Shown here piece after piece: positions 1 to 8,690 of a stretch of DNA of 56,742 bases. Source of the DNA: Roseateles sp. Lineage in GTDB: Bacteria; Pseudomonadota; Gammaproteobacteria; Burkholderiales; Burkholderiaceae_C. The position numbers and the translations under genes were made by a program. Every line of letters begins with the position of its first letter. Within the stretch, counting starts at the first letter, position 1. The notes beneath the pieces are model-generated. The model ran no database searches, was not told the origin of the DNA, and was given only the letters and a program-made list of their open reading frames with translations. The stretch spans positions 1 to 56,742 of the forward strand of contig JAFALK010000093.1 in NCBI GenBank assembly GCA_019234295.1, given 5' to 3'.

Positions 1-112
1 GCGCTACCTGGAGTTCGGCTGCGAAGGCCAGGCCGGCAAGATCAAGGCCCGCACGCTGGTGGAGGTGGCCGCCTCCTACGCGCGCGGCGAACTGGCCCAG
101 CTTGTCCAGTAA
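1..112 (+). CDS. fba: Probable class II fructose-bisphosphate aldolase, C-terminal fragment
   Basis: Only the last 36 codons are in the window, read from base 2 to a TAA at 110-112. The tail (FGCEGQAGKIKARTLVEV, then YARGELAQLVQ) has the spacing of the class II aldolase C-terminus: FG..G.A.KIK, a helix, then YA.GEL. The enzyme cleaves fructose-1,6-bisphosphate to glyceraldehyde-3-phosphate and dihydroxyacetone phosphate in the cytoplasm. The purC gene downstream on the same strand supports the call, because fba-purC is a common order in Burkholderiales. The fragment is short, so the identity is an inference from the tail motif plus context. No catalytic residue is visible. Confidence 0.65.
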   Translation, partial: RYLEFGCEGQAGKIKARTLVEVAASYARGELAQLVQ

Positions 113-351
113 CTGCTTCACCTACGGCTCGCTGATGTGGGCCGTGACCGTGTGGCTGGCCGACCGCTCGTCTGTCGTCGTCTGGGTCTAGGCTTTTGGG
201 TCCGAAGTCGCCGACCGCCCGCTGCCCCGGCGCCTGGGGTCCCGGGCGCATCGAGCGCGTGGGGCGTCGCCGATTCATGGAGCATCACATCGGCTTCAGC
301 CGGGCCGACTCGTAGAATGCGGGCCTTCCCCGCGCCGCCTTTGCCTGCCCC

Positions 352-1251
352 ATGACTGCCGCCCTGCTCCAATCCTCACTGACCTCGCTTCCCTTGATCG
401 CCCGCGGCAAGGTGCGCGAGAACTACGCGGTCGGCAGCGACCGCATCCTCATGGTGGCCAGCGACCGGCTCTCGGCCTTCGACGTCATCATGGGCGAGCC
501 CATGCCGGGCAAGGGCGCGATCCTCACGCAGATGGCCCTGTTCTGGTTCGCCAAGCTCGGCGACATCGTACCCAACCACCTGACCGGCGAAGACCCGCTC
601 TCCGCCGTGAGCAGCGAGGCCGAGAAGGCGCAGCTGCGCGACCGCGCCATGCTGGTCAAGCGCCTGAAGCCCCTGCCCATCGAGGCCGTGGTGCGCGGCT
701 ACCTGGCTGGCAGCGGCTGGGCCGAGTACAGCAAGAGCGGTGAGGTCTGCGGCGTCAAGCTGCCGGCTGGCCTGCTGAACGCCTCCAAGCTGCCCACGCC
801 CATCTTCACCCCGGCCACCAAGGCCGAAATGGGCGACCACGACGAGAACATCAGCTTCGACAAGATGGTCTCCATCATTGGCCTCGACCTCGCCACCCGC
901 GTGCGCGAGGTCTCCATCGCGCTCTACCAGCGCGCCGCCGACTACGCGCTGACCAAGGGCATCATCATTGCCGACACCAAGTTCGAGTTCGGCCTCGACG
1001 CCGACGGCACGCTCACGCTGATGGACGAGGTGCTCACGCCCGATTCCTCGCGCTACTGGCCGGTCGAGAGCTATGCAGTGGGTTCCAATCCGCCCAGCTA
1101 TGACAAGCAGTTCGTGCGCGACTGGCTGGAGCAGGCCGTGGTCGACGGCAAGCCCTGGGGCAAGGTCGCCCCGGCGCCGGCCCTGCCGGCCGAGGTCATC
1201 GAAAAGACGGTGGCCAAATACCGCGAGGCGCTCGAACGCCTGACCTCCTGA
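352..1251 (+). CDS. purC: Phosphoribosylaminoimidazole-succinocarboxamide synthase
   Basis: SAICAR synthetase of 299 aa, joining CAIR and aspartate with ATP in de novo purine synthesis. Recognisable landmarks are the N-terminal [10 protein letters not shown] and [12 protein letters not shown] motifs (nucleotide and substrate binding), [14 protein letters not shown], and the [13 protein letters not shown] motif towards the C-terminus. The length fits the long bacterial form of about 290-300 aa. The ATG at 352 begins a protein whose family homology starts within about 15 residues, and no better start is seen. It follows the aldolase fragment after a 239-base gap with no gene. A strong hairpin directly after the stop suggests that transcription ends here. 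Confidence 0.97.
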   Translation: MTAALLQSSLTSLPLIARGKVRENYAVGSDRILMVASDRLSAFDVIMGEPMPGKGAILTQMALFWFAKLGDIVPNHLTGEDPLSAVSSEAEKAQLRDRAMLVKRLKPLPIEAVVRGYLAGSGWAEYSKSGEVCGVKLPAGLLNASKLPTPIFTPATKAEMGDHDENISFDKMVSIIGLDLATRVREVSIALYQRAADYALTKGIIIADTKFEFGLDADGTLTLMDEVLTPDSSRYWPVESYAVGSNPPSYDKQFVRDWLEQAVVDGKPWGKVAPAPALPAEVIEKTVAKYREALERLTS

Positions 1252-1252
1252 G

Positions 1253-1277
1253 GCCGCGACTCCGAAGTCGCGGCTTT
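1253..1277 (+). terminator. Rho-independent terminator after purC
   Basis: A perfect 9-bp stem, GCCGCGACT / AGTCGCGGC, with the 4-base loop CCGA starts one base after the purC stop codon and is followed by TTT. The run of T is short, but the stem is very GC-rich and well placed. Confidence 0.75.
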
Positions 1278-1770
1278 GGCAGGGACTGGACGAGGCGATT
1301 GCAACGTCCAAGAGTCCAAGAGTCCAAGAGCCCGCTCAAAGCCGCGGTGTCGCACCTGCGCCGCGCCGTGTTCATGGTCCGCTTCGGCTACGAGGCGCAG
1401 GGTCGCAAGAAGTTCACGGCCCTGCGCCGGCTCTGCTTCCAGCAGTCCCCGGCGCGCGCTGGGCGCCCGGCTGCCGTGCGCCCAGCGCGTGGCTCATTGC
1501 TTCAGCGACTTCGGGGGCTGCGACCGCAACTCCCTCGAAAGGGCCGCCGGCATGGCGGCGAGCTTCGGGTGGCAGGAGCTCCAGGCCCCCTGTGTGCGGC
1601 CTGGTTCCGCTGGTTCGGCCAGGTTGGCCAGGCCGCCCTGCCAGATGGTGGCGCAGGCCCTAGCCACGCGCGCGCTGGCGGCCCTGCGGTCTCGGGCAGC
1701 GCTCTAGGCGTTGCCAACGGCAGCAGGCCGAGTGGGCCGCGGCCCTGGCTGGGGCCGGCCTGCTGGCTCC
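1278..1770. other. Intergenic region without a convincing gene, with an 8-bp tandem repeat
   Basis: About 490 bases lie between the purC terminator and the convergent efflux permease gene. At 1306-1329 the unit GTCCAAGA occurs three times in tandem. Open frames here are arginine- and proline-rich, overlap each other on both strands, lack a ribosome binding site and match no family I recognise. They look like GC-rich chance frames. A decayed gene cannot be excluded. Confidence 0.5.
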
Positions 1771-4700
1771 TTAGCGCGAGCCGCGAAGGCCTCGCCGCTT
1801 CAGAGATTCGCCCACCCGCTCCAGGTAGAGGTAGATCACTGGCGTGATGTAGAGCGTCAGCACCTGCGAGAACAGCAGGCCGCCGGCGACGCACACGCCC
1901 AGTGGACGGCGCGAGTCGGCGCCCATGCCGGTGCTCAACGCGATCGGCAGCGTGCCCATCAGCGCGGCCAGCGTCGTCATCATGATCGGGCGGAAGCGCA
2001 CGATGGCTGCATTGAAGATTGCATCTGCCGGCGACACGGACGGATCCGCGCGGCGCCGGCTGATCGCGAAGTCGATCATCATGATCGCGTTCTTTTTCAC
2101 GATGCCGATCAGCATGATCATGCCGACGAAGGCGTAGATCGTGAGCGGAAGCTTGAAAAGATACAGCGACAGCAGCGCGCCGAAGGCCGCAGAAGGCAGT
2201 CCCGAGAGAATGGTCAGCGGGTGGATGAAACTCTCGTAGAGGATGCCTAGCACGATGTAGACCACGAAGGTGGCCACGAGCAACAACAGGCCCATGTCGG
2301 AGCTGGACTTCTGGAAGGCCGAGGCATTGCCGGCGAAGCTGCCCGTCACGCCATCGGGCAGGCCGACGCGGTCGGAGGCGGCCTTCACCGCGCTCACCGC
2401 GTCGCTGAGCGCCTTGCCCGGCGCGAGCTCGAAGGAAAGCGTGATCGCGGGGATCTGCCCCTGGTGGCTGATCGTCGGCGGCATGACGCCGCGCGAGAGG
2501 TTCACCACTTCGGTCAGCGGCACCGTGGCGCCGGAGGCGCTCGTCAGGTACAAGCGCCCCAGGCCTGAGGCATCAGCCTGGTATTCAGGCAGCAGCTCGA
2601 GGATCACCTGGTACTGGTCGGTCGACGCATAGATCTGTGAGACCTGCTGCCCCCCGAAGGCTGCGCCCAGCGCGGCCTGGATCTGGTCGGGCGTGATGCC
2701 CAGCGTCGCCGCCTTCTCGCGGTCGATCGAGACGCTGACGGAAGGCGCCACCTCATCCTGGTCGCTGTTGACGCCGACAAACGTCGGGTCCTCGCGCAGC
2801 GCCCGCATCAGCTGCTTGGCCGCCACCCGGATCTGGGCCAGGTCCAGGCCCTGCAGCGTGTACTGGTAGGTGGAGCGCGAGCCGCGCGCGCCCACGCGGA
2901 TGGTTGGCGGGTTGTTGATCGTCACGCTCGTGCCGGGGATGCCCTGGAGCTTGCCGCGCAGCTCGCTGGCGACCTGGTCGGCGTTGAGCCGGCGCTGGTC
3001 CGGGGATTTGAGCGAGATCGTCATGTCGCCGCCTTCGTCGGACTGCACATGCTCGACGTTCTCGTCCGCCTCGATGAGCTTTACGACCTCGCGCACGTAT
3101 CGTGTGGTCTCGTCATAGGACGAGCGGGTGGAGGTCTGCACTGAACCGGTCAGCAAGTTGTAGTCGTCGCTCGGCAGGAAGCTTTGCGGCATCACGGAAT
3201 ACAGCGCATAGCTGGCCGCCAGGCTGGCGAGGAAGGAGGCGAAGACGAGGCGGTGGTGCCTCAGCGACCAGGCCAGGCTGCGCTGGTAGGCCGACTGCAC
3301 GGCGTCGAAGGCGATGTCGAACCTCTGCAGCCAGCGAGGCATGTCTGCATGGTCGTGCTTGCCATGGTGGCCCAGGAGCCGCGCACACAGCATCGGTGTG
3401 AGCGTGACCGAGACGATGCCGGACACGAATATCGCGATCACGATGGTGATGGCGAACTCGTGCAGCAAGCGACCGAGGATGCCGCCCATGAACAGGATGG
3501 GAATGAAGACCGCCGCGAGCGAGACCGTGATCGACAGGATGGTGAAGCCGATCTCGCGCGAGCCCTTCATTGCCGCCTCGAAGAGACCGTCGCCGGCCTC
3601 GACGTGGCGAACGATGTTCTCAAGCATCACGATCGCATCGTCGACGACGAAGCCTACCGACAGCGTCAGCGCCATCAGCGAAAGGTTGTCGAGGTTGAAG
3701 TGGAACAGGGCCATGCCGGCGAAGGCGCCAAGCGTTGAGATCGGTAGCGCGAGCGAGGGGATCAGCGTGGCGCTGAGTCGGCGCAGGAACACGAAGATGA
3801 TGCCCACGACCAGCGCCGCCGCGATTAGCAGCGTCTTCTGCACATCGTTGATGGAGGCCTGGATCGACTGGCTGCGGTCGTAGAAGACCTTGGCCTTGAT
3901 GCCGGCCGGCAGCTGAGCGAGGAACCCGGGCAGGACCTGGTTGATATCGCGGACGATGGCCGTGGTGTTCGAGTCGGGCTGGCGCTGCACGGCCACCGTC
4001 ACGGCACGCCGGTCGTCGAGCCAGTCGATCTGGCGCACGTTCTCGAAGCTGTCGATGATGTGGGCCACATCTCCAAAGCGTACCGGCGCGCCGTTGCGAT
4101 AGGCAATGACCTGGCGGCGGAAGGCCTCGGCGTTGTTGAGCTGCCCGTCGGCGTCGACGATGGCTGTCTGCGAGGGGCCGTTGAGCGAGCCGGCCGCAGA
4201 GCTCACGTTCGTGGCCTGCGCGGCCGTGACGAGATCTTGCAGGCTCATCTTGCGCGCGGCCAGTGCGGCCGGGTCTGCCTGGATGCGCACAGCGTAGCGG
4301 GCTGAGCCGTAGATGTTCACCTGAGCGACGCCGTCGACCGTGGAGAGCCGCGTGGCCAGGAAGTTGCGCGCGTATTGGTCGACCTTGGTGATGGGCAGGG
4401 TGTCCGAGTAGAGGGACACGTAGAAGATCGGCGGGGCGGTGGGGTTGACCTTGCGGAAGGACGGCGGGTTGGGCATGGCGCGCGGGAGCCGGCGCTGCAC
4501 CGATGAGATCGCGGACTGCACGTCCTGAGCCGCGGCGTCGATGCTGCGCTCCAGACGGAACTGCAGCACGATGCTGGTGCCGCCCTGGGAGCTGGTCGAG
4601 GTCATCGAGTCCAGCCCCGGGATCGATGCGAAGACGTTCTCCAGCGGCGTGGCCACCGAGGCCGCCACCGTCTCGGGGTTGGCGCCGGGTAGGGAGGCCG

Positions 4701-4842
4701 AGACGGCAATGGTGGGGAAGTCGACATTCGGCAGCTCGCTGACCGGCAAGGAGCGATAGGCGAAGACACCGGCCACCGTGATTGCGACCATGATGAGCCA
4801 GGTGCTGACCGGCCGCGTGATGAAGGGAGCGGAGAGGTTCAT
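1771..4842 (-). CDS. RND multidrug efflux permease (MdtB/MuxB-like, HAE1 family)
   Basis: A 1023-aa inner-membrane proton/drug antiporter that should form a tripartite pump with the adjacent membrane fusion protein and an outer-membrane channel. The N-terminus (FITRPVSTWLIMVAITVAG as first membrane helix, then ELPNVDFPTIAVSASLPGA) and the porter segment around SVATPLENVFASIPGLDSMTS are closest to MdtB/MdtC/MuxB rather than AcrB. The proton relay is intact: two adjacent aspartates in SVGFVVDDAIVMLEN and the lysine in GIVKKNAIMMIDF. The length is typical. It starts 12 bases after the fusion-protein stop, so the two are one operon. No outer-membrane factor gene is linked. The substrate cannot be told from sequence. 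Confidence 0.95.
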   Translation of the reverse strand: MNLSAPFITRPVSTWLIMVAITVAGVFAYRSLPVSELPNVDFPTIAVSASLPGANPETVAASVATPLENVFASIPGLDSMTSTSSQGGTSIVLQFRLERSIDAAAQDVQSAISSVQRRLPRAMPNPPSFRKVNPTAPPIFYVSLYSDTLPITKVDQYARNFLATRLSTVDGVAQVNIYGSARYAVRIQADPAALAARKMSLQDLVTAAQATNVSSAAGSLNGPSQTAIVDADGQLNNAEAFRRQVIAYRNGAPVRFGDVAHIIDSFENVRQIDWLDDRRAVTVAVQRQPDSNTTAIVRDINQVLPGFLAQLPAGIKAKVFYDRSQSIQASINDVQKTLLIAAALVVGIIFVFLRRLSATLIPSLALPISTLGAFAGMALFHFNLDNLSLMALTLSVGFVVDDAIVMLENIVRHVEAGDGLFEAAMKGSREIGFTILSITVSLAAVFIPILFMGGILGRLLHEFAITIVIAIFVSGIVSVTLTPMLCARLLGHHGKHDHADMPRWLQRFDIAFDAVQSAYQRSLAWSLRHHRLVFASFLASLAASYALYSVMPQSFLPSDDYNLLTGSVQTSTRSSYDETTRYVREVVKLIEADENVEHVQSDEGGDMTISLKSPDQRRLNADQVASELRGKLQGIPGTSVTINNPPTIRVGARGSRSTYQYTLQGLDLAQIRVAAKQLMRALREDPTFVGVNSDQDEVAPSVSVSIDREKAATLGITPDQIQAALGAAFGGQQVSQIYASTDQYQVILELLPEYQADASGLGRLYLTSASGATVPLTEVVNLSRGVMPPTISHQGQIPAITLSFELAPGKALSDAVSAVKAASDRVGLPDGVTGSFAGNASAFQKSSSDMGLLLLVATFVVYIVLGILYESFIHPLTILSGLPSAAFGALLSLYLFKLPLTIYAFVGMIMLIGIVKKNAIMMIDFAISRRRADPSVSPADAIFNAAIVRFRPIMMTTLAALMGTLPIALSTGMGADSRRPLGVCVAGGLLFSQVLTLYITPVIYLYLERVGESLKRRGLRGSR

Positions 4843-4854
4843 CGCGTCACGTCG

Positions 4855-6096
4855 TCATTTCGCGGCGGGATGGATCTTGTCCGAGGCCATGCGAGGCGGC
4901 GGGGTGCTTGGCCCGAGCACCTGCACGGCGCCCCCGGCCTCCACGCGCAGCTGGCCTTCCGTAACGACGACATCGCCCGGGTTCAACTCGCCGGTGACGG
5001 CGACATCGGTGCCGTCGTCGAAGCGCACGGTCACGGGCTTTTGCACGGCCTTGCCTTGCTGGACCACGTAGACGTAGGGGCCGGCGGGGCTGTCGTTGAC
5101 GGCGTTGCGCGGTAGCACAAGCGCCCCCGGGAGCCGGCCCAGTTCCACGACCACGGGAACCAGCTGTCCAGGCACCAGGCGGTGGTCCGTGTTCTTGAAG
5201 GTCGCACGCAGCTCGATGGTGCCACTTTGCGCGTTGACGCCGTTGCCGACGAAATCGATCGGCGCGCTGCTCGCGTTCGATCCGAGGGTCGGCGCGTCGT
5301 CGAGTCGGGCGATCAGCCGCGTGCCCTGCTGCGAGGCCTGGATCTGCGGCAGGTCCCCCTGCGGCAAGCTGAAGGAGACCTTGACGGGCTCCACCTGGGC
5401 GATCGTCACCAGGGTCGTCGTGTTGGAGGCGCTGACCACGTTGCCCGGCTGGATGAGCACGGCACCCGTCTTGCCGTCGATCGGCGAGCGGATCTTCGTG
5501 TAGCCCAGGTTCAAGAGTGCTGCATCGAGCGCGGCCTTGTCGGACTCCGCCGTGGCGGCCAGCACATTGGTGCTGGCGACCGCCGTGTCGCGCGACTGCT
5601 GCGAGGTCGCGTCCTTGCTGTAGAGCGACTCGAAGCGTCGCTGGTCGAGCTGGGCGTTCTTCAGCAGCGCCACGTCTTTCAGGTAGGTGCTGCGGGCCTG
5701 GTCCACGGCGGCTTGGTAGGGGGCCGGGTCGATCTCAAACAGCAGCTCGCCGCACTTGACGAACTGGCCCTCGCGGAAGAACTGGCGCTTGAGTTCGCCC
5801 GTCACCAGCGGCGTCACCTGGACGAAGGTCTCGGCCATGACCGTGCCGGCGCTGCGCTCGATCAGCGCCATGTCGCGGCGGGAGACCGTCCCCACGCGCA
5901 CCGGTGCACCCTGCGAGGTCTTGGCATGCGCGGTCTTCGGAGGATCGGTGAAGCGGCCGATGGCCCAGAGGGCTGCGATCAGCGCGCTGCCACCCAGCAC
6001 CAGCGCAGGGCCGCGACGCTTGCGGGACCGGGGCTCGGCGATGGCGGGGTGGGTCGGGTCTTGCGAGGAATCGCCTTGTCGAGCGGGCTCTGTCAT
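4855..6096 (-). CDS. RND efflux periplasmic adaptor (membrane fusion protein, MdtA-like)
   Basis: A 413-aa HlyD/MdtA-type adaptor. A short cytoplasmic arginine/lysine-rich segment (RSRKRRG) precedes a single N-terminal membrane anchor (about residues 30-48, LVLGGSALIAALWAIG). The barrel-sandwich half-motif PLVTGELKRQFFREGQFVKCGELLFEIDPAPYQAAVDQA follows, then a helical hairpin (about 130-190), the second lipoyl half (SPIDGKTGAVLIQPGNVVSA) and beta-barrel/proximal domains. It links the inner-membrane permease encoded just downstream to an outer-membrane channel not encoded here. First gene of a two-gene operon. A 323-base divergent gap separates it from the porin gene, so its promoter lies there. 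Confidence 0.95.
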   Translation of the reverse strand: MTEPARQGDSSQDPTHPAIAEPRSRKRRGPALVLGGSALIAALWAIGRFTDPPKTAHAKTSQGAPVRVGTVSRRDMALIERSAGTVMAETFVQVTPLVTGELKRQFFREGQFVKCGELLFEIDPAPYQAAVDQARSTYLKDVALLKNAQLDQRRFESLYSKDATSQQSRDTAVASTNVLAATAESDKAALDAALLNLGYTKIRSPIDGKTGAVLIQPGNVVSASNTTTLVTIAQVEPVKVSFSLPQGDLPQIQASQQGTRLIARLDDAPTLGSNASSAPIDFVGNGVNAQSGTIELRATFKNTDHRLVPGQLVPVVVELGRLPGALVLPRNAVNDSPAGPYVYVVQQGKAVQKPVTVRFDDGTDVAVTGELNPGDVVVTEGQLRVEAGGAVQVLGPSTPPPRMASDKIHPAAK

Positions 6097-6419
6097 GTCT
6101 CTAGTCGGTCTTTTGAGTCCGTCGGGACTTCGACGGCCCCGTAGTTTGCACGGGTCGGTGTGTTCGAAACGTTAAGACGCCGGACGTCAGAACCTCGAAC
6201 GCGGGTTATTGCTGACAACACGATGCCGAGCCCCAAAGGCGGTCGCCGTGTTCATTTGAAAGCAATTGGCAATGTTTGCTCGGCGGCGTCTAGATGTCGA
6301 AAGCCATTCGTAAGCCGCGCCTCGCTAGCCTGCGCACAGCAAGCGAAAGCAGCGTGCCGCAAGGCGCGAAATCCAAGTCGGCTTCCGATCTTGCTGAGTA
6401 CACCAACACAGGAGACACC
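6097..6419. promoter_or_regulatory. Divergent intergenic region between the efflux operon and the porin
   Basis: This 323-base gap must hold the promoters of both the efflux operon (minus) and the porin gene (plus). It is less GC-rich than its flanks around 6250-6290 (TTGAAAGCAATTGGCAATG). I see no clean sigma-70 pair or obvious operator. An ATG at 6294 would extend the porin frame upstream, but the added residues are unlike a signal peptide. The AGGAG at 6410-6414 points to 6420 as the true start. Confidence 0.45.
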
Positions 6420-7895
6420 ATGTCCAAAGCAGACATTGCCGGCGCGCGCCGCCGGCTGACCCCGCTCGCACGACTGATCGGCCTCGCCGCGACCGTCGCG
6501 ATTCCCCTGGCTGCCCTGCCGGCGCACGCCGACGAGCTGAGCGACCTCAAGGCACAGATCCAGCTGCTGAACCAGCGCCTGGCCGATATCGAGGCTAAGC
6601 AGTCCAAGGCCGCCGCGGCTCCCGTGGCCGCCGCCCCGGTCGCGCCCGCCCGCTCCGCGGCCCTGTCCACGGACCAGGACGGCCGTCCGGCCAAGGACGA
6701 CACAGCGCTCACGCTCTATGACAACGGTAAGTCCAGCCTGAGCATCTACGGCCTGGTCGAAGCGACCCTCAGCAGCGTGAATCACCAGACCGTCACCGGC
6801 GGCACGGTGAACGGCTTCCAGGTGGCCTACTTCAGCGGCAACCGCCTGGGCTTCGACATCCAGCACGCGCTCGACGTCGGCCAGTCCTGGGACATGCCCG
6901 ACCTCAAGGTAATCGCCAAGCTCGAAGAAGAGTTCGAGCTGCCCACTGGCAATATGGATACCGCCAACGTCAGCTTCAACCGCGACGCCTGGATGGGCCT
7001 GTACAGCAGCAAGCTCGGCAAGCTGACCTTTGGACGCCAGAACACGCTGACGCGCGATTTCACCGCCAACTGGGGTGACCCGTACGGCGGCGCTGAAGTC
7101 ACCACCAAGGAAGGCGGCTACAGCAACGTCAACAACTTCAAGCAGTTCATCTTCTACTCGGCCGGCGCCTCCGGCACGCGCTACAACAGCGCCATCGAAT
7201 GGAAGAAGGACCTCGACGGACATTGGCTCGTGGGCGCGGCCTACGCCTTCGGCTCAGGCGGCAATGGCGGCAGCGGTGACGTTGGCAGTGGCGGCCCGAT
7301 CGCCGGCGACACCAGCAACGGCACCGGCCAGGCAATCTCGGTCGCCTACAACAAGCTCGACCTGGGCGGCGCGGAGCTGAACCTCAACGCCAGCTACGAC
7401 CGTGCCAACAAGAACCAGCTCATCCACGAAGCCACCCTGATCGGTGGCAATGTGGTGAGCGGCCCCTGGCGCTTCAATGCCGGCTTCGTCCATTACACGG
7501 CGGAGCAAGGCGTGCACAACAGCGCCGGCACGCGGACCGACAACTCCTGGACCACCTCCTTGAGCTTCCGTCCGAACGCCTTCGAATACGACCTGGGCTA
7601 CCAGGTCATGAAGGGCCAGCATGCCGGCTTCAGCGGCGGTGGCGTGACGCTCAATCCCTTCCTGGGCAACACCGCCGGCGTCACGGCGACGGCCGACGGC
7701 TCCAAGCGTTCGCTCTACGGCGCGATCCGCTATCGCCTGGATCGCCAGACGGACTTCTACTTCGCTGCCGATCGCTTCAACGTGACGGGCGGCTGGGTGG
7801 TGGGCGATGCGCTGGGCAACGGCCTGCACTATGGCGCCGGCCAGACCTACAAAAACGAGACAGAATTCGCCACCGGTTTGCGGTTCAAGTTCTGA
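6420..7895 (+). CDS. Porin with N-terminal coiled coil
   Basis: A 491-aa outer-membrane porin of the kind common in Burkholderiales (Gram-negative porin superfamily). The start is the ATG preceded by AGGAGACACC. It is followed by a Tat/Sec-like signal region with an arginine-rich n-region (ARRRLTPLARLIGLAATVA) and a cleavage site near LPAHA/DE. Next comes a short predicted coiled coil (DELSDLKAQIQLLNQRLADIEAKQ) and an alanine/proline linker, then the beta-barrel (SSLSIYGLVEATLSS onward). Strands carry porin signatures such as WMGLYSSKLGKLTFGRQNT. The chain ends in a terminal phenylalanine (TGLRFKF), the usual BAM recognition signal. The two-component genes immediately downstream may regulate it. 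The substrate is unknown. Confidence 0.92.
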   Translation: MSKADIAGARRRLTPLARLIGLAATVAIPLAALPAHADELSDLKAQIQLLNQRLADIEAKQSKAAAAPVAAAPVAPARSAALSTDQDGRPAKDDTALTLYDNGKSSLSIYGLVEATLSSVNHQTVTGGTVNGFQVAYFSGNRLGFDIQHALDVGQSWDMPDLKVIAKLEEEFELPTGNMDTANVSFNRDAWMGLYSSKLGKLTFGRQNTLTRDFTANWGDPYGGAEVTTKEGGYSNVNNFKQFIFYSAGASGTRYNSAIEWKKDLDGHWLVGAAYAFGSGGNGGSGDVGSGGPIAGDTSNGTGQAISVAYNKLDLGGAELNLNASYDRANKNQLIHEATLIGGNVVSGPWRFNAGFVHYTAEQGVHNSAGTRTDNSWTTSLSFRPNAFEYDLGYQVMKGQHAGFSGGGVTLNPFLGNTAGVTATADGSKRSLYGAIRYRLDRQTDFYFAADRFNVTGGWVVGDALGNGLHYGAGQTYKNETEFATGLRFKF

Positions 7896-7909
7896 CCACC
7901 CGGATGCCG

Positions 7910-7928
7910 GCGGCCTTGCAAGGGCCGC
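7910..7928 (+). terminator. Hairpin between porin and response regulator genes
   Basis: GCGGCC / GGCCGC arms with small internal irregularities form a hairpin just after the porin stop. There is no T-run, so this may be a weak or attenuating terminator, or an RNA-stability element at the end of the porin message. Confidence 0.35.
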
Positions 7929-7997
7929 TGGTCCCCGGCGTTCATGCATCATGATGGGGGCTGTGCTGCTTGCGGTGCAGCCCCTTGTGGCGCTGCC

Positions 7998-8690
7998 ATG
8001 CACATTCTGCTCGTCGAAGACAACTCCTCGCTGTCCAGCTGGCTCTCCCGGGCCCTGAACCGCGCCGGCTATGCTGTCGACTGTGTCCGTGACGGCGAGG
8101 CGGCCCTGATGATCCTGCAAGACCAGCATTTCGATGCCGTGATCCTGGACATGGGCTTGCCTGGTGTCCACGGCTCCGAGGTCCTGCAACGGGTCAGAAG
8201 CCGCGGGAACGACGTACCGGTGCTCATCCTGACCGCCGATGCCGGGCTCCAATCGCGCATCGCCGGTTTGAATGCCGGTGCGGACGACTATCTGGCCAAG
8301 CCCTTCGACGTCGGCGAGCTTGAGGCGCGGTTGCGTGCAATCGCCAGGCGAAACGCCGGCCAGAAGAACCCCGAGCTGAGTTGCGGCAGCCTGCGCTACA
8401 ACTCCAACACGCGCGAGTTCTTCATCGAGGCGGAGCGGCTGCACCTGACGCCCCGCGAGCACGGCATGCTCGAGGTCTTGCTCTTCAACGTTGGCAAAAC
8501 GGTCTCCAAGACCACGCTTCTTGACAGCGTCTATACGCTCGACGACGAGCCCGGGACCGGCAAGATCGAGGTCTGCATGTCGCGCCTGCGGCGCAAGCTG
8601 GCCGAGAGCGACGCCCGTATCTTCACACTTCGCGGGCTTGGCTACCTGCTCAAGCGATCCACGTCGACCAGCGGCGGGCACATGCTTTGA
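7998..8690 (+). CDS. OmpR/PhoB-family response regulator (TctD/QseB-like)
   Basis: A 230-aa response regulator. The receiver domain (about 1-115) begins MHILLVEDNSS with its acidic pocket, carries the phospho-acceptor aspartate in AVILDMGLPGVHG, the conserved threonine in LILTADAG and the lysine in YLAKPFDVGE. A winged-helix DNA-binding domain (about 125-220) ends GKIEVCMSRLRRKL...IFTLRGLGYLLK. The ATG at 7998 is chosen because the receiver fold begins there; an upstream in-frame ATG adds cysteine-rich residues unlike the family. Its TGA overlaps the TTG start of the kinase gene, so the pair is translationally coupled. The porin directly upstream is the most obvious regulatory target, which is inference. 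Confidence 0.95.
   Translation: MHILLVEDNSSLSSWLSRALNRAGYAVDCVRDGEAALMILQDQHFDAVILDMGLPGVHGSEVLQRVRSRGNDVPVLILTADAGLQSRIAGLNAGADDYLAKPFDVGELEARLRAIARRNAGQKNPELSCGSLRYNSNTREFFIEAERLHLTPREHGMLEVLLFNVGKTVSKTTLLDSVYTLDDEPGTGKIEVCMSRLRRKLAESDARIFTLRGLGYLLKRSTSTSGGHML

Noticed and set aside
1276..1847. Plus-strand frames of 143 and 182 codons after purC
   Set aside because: They overlap each other and the antisense of the efflux gene, are arginine-, proline- and alanine-rich, have no ribosome binding site and match no family.
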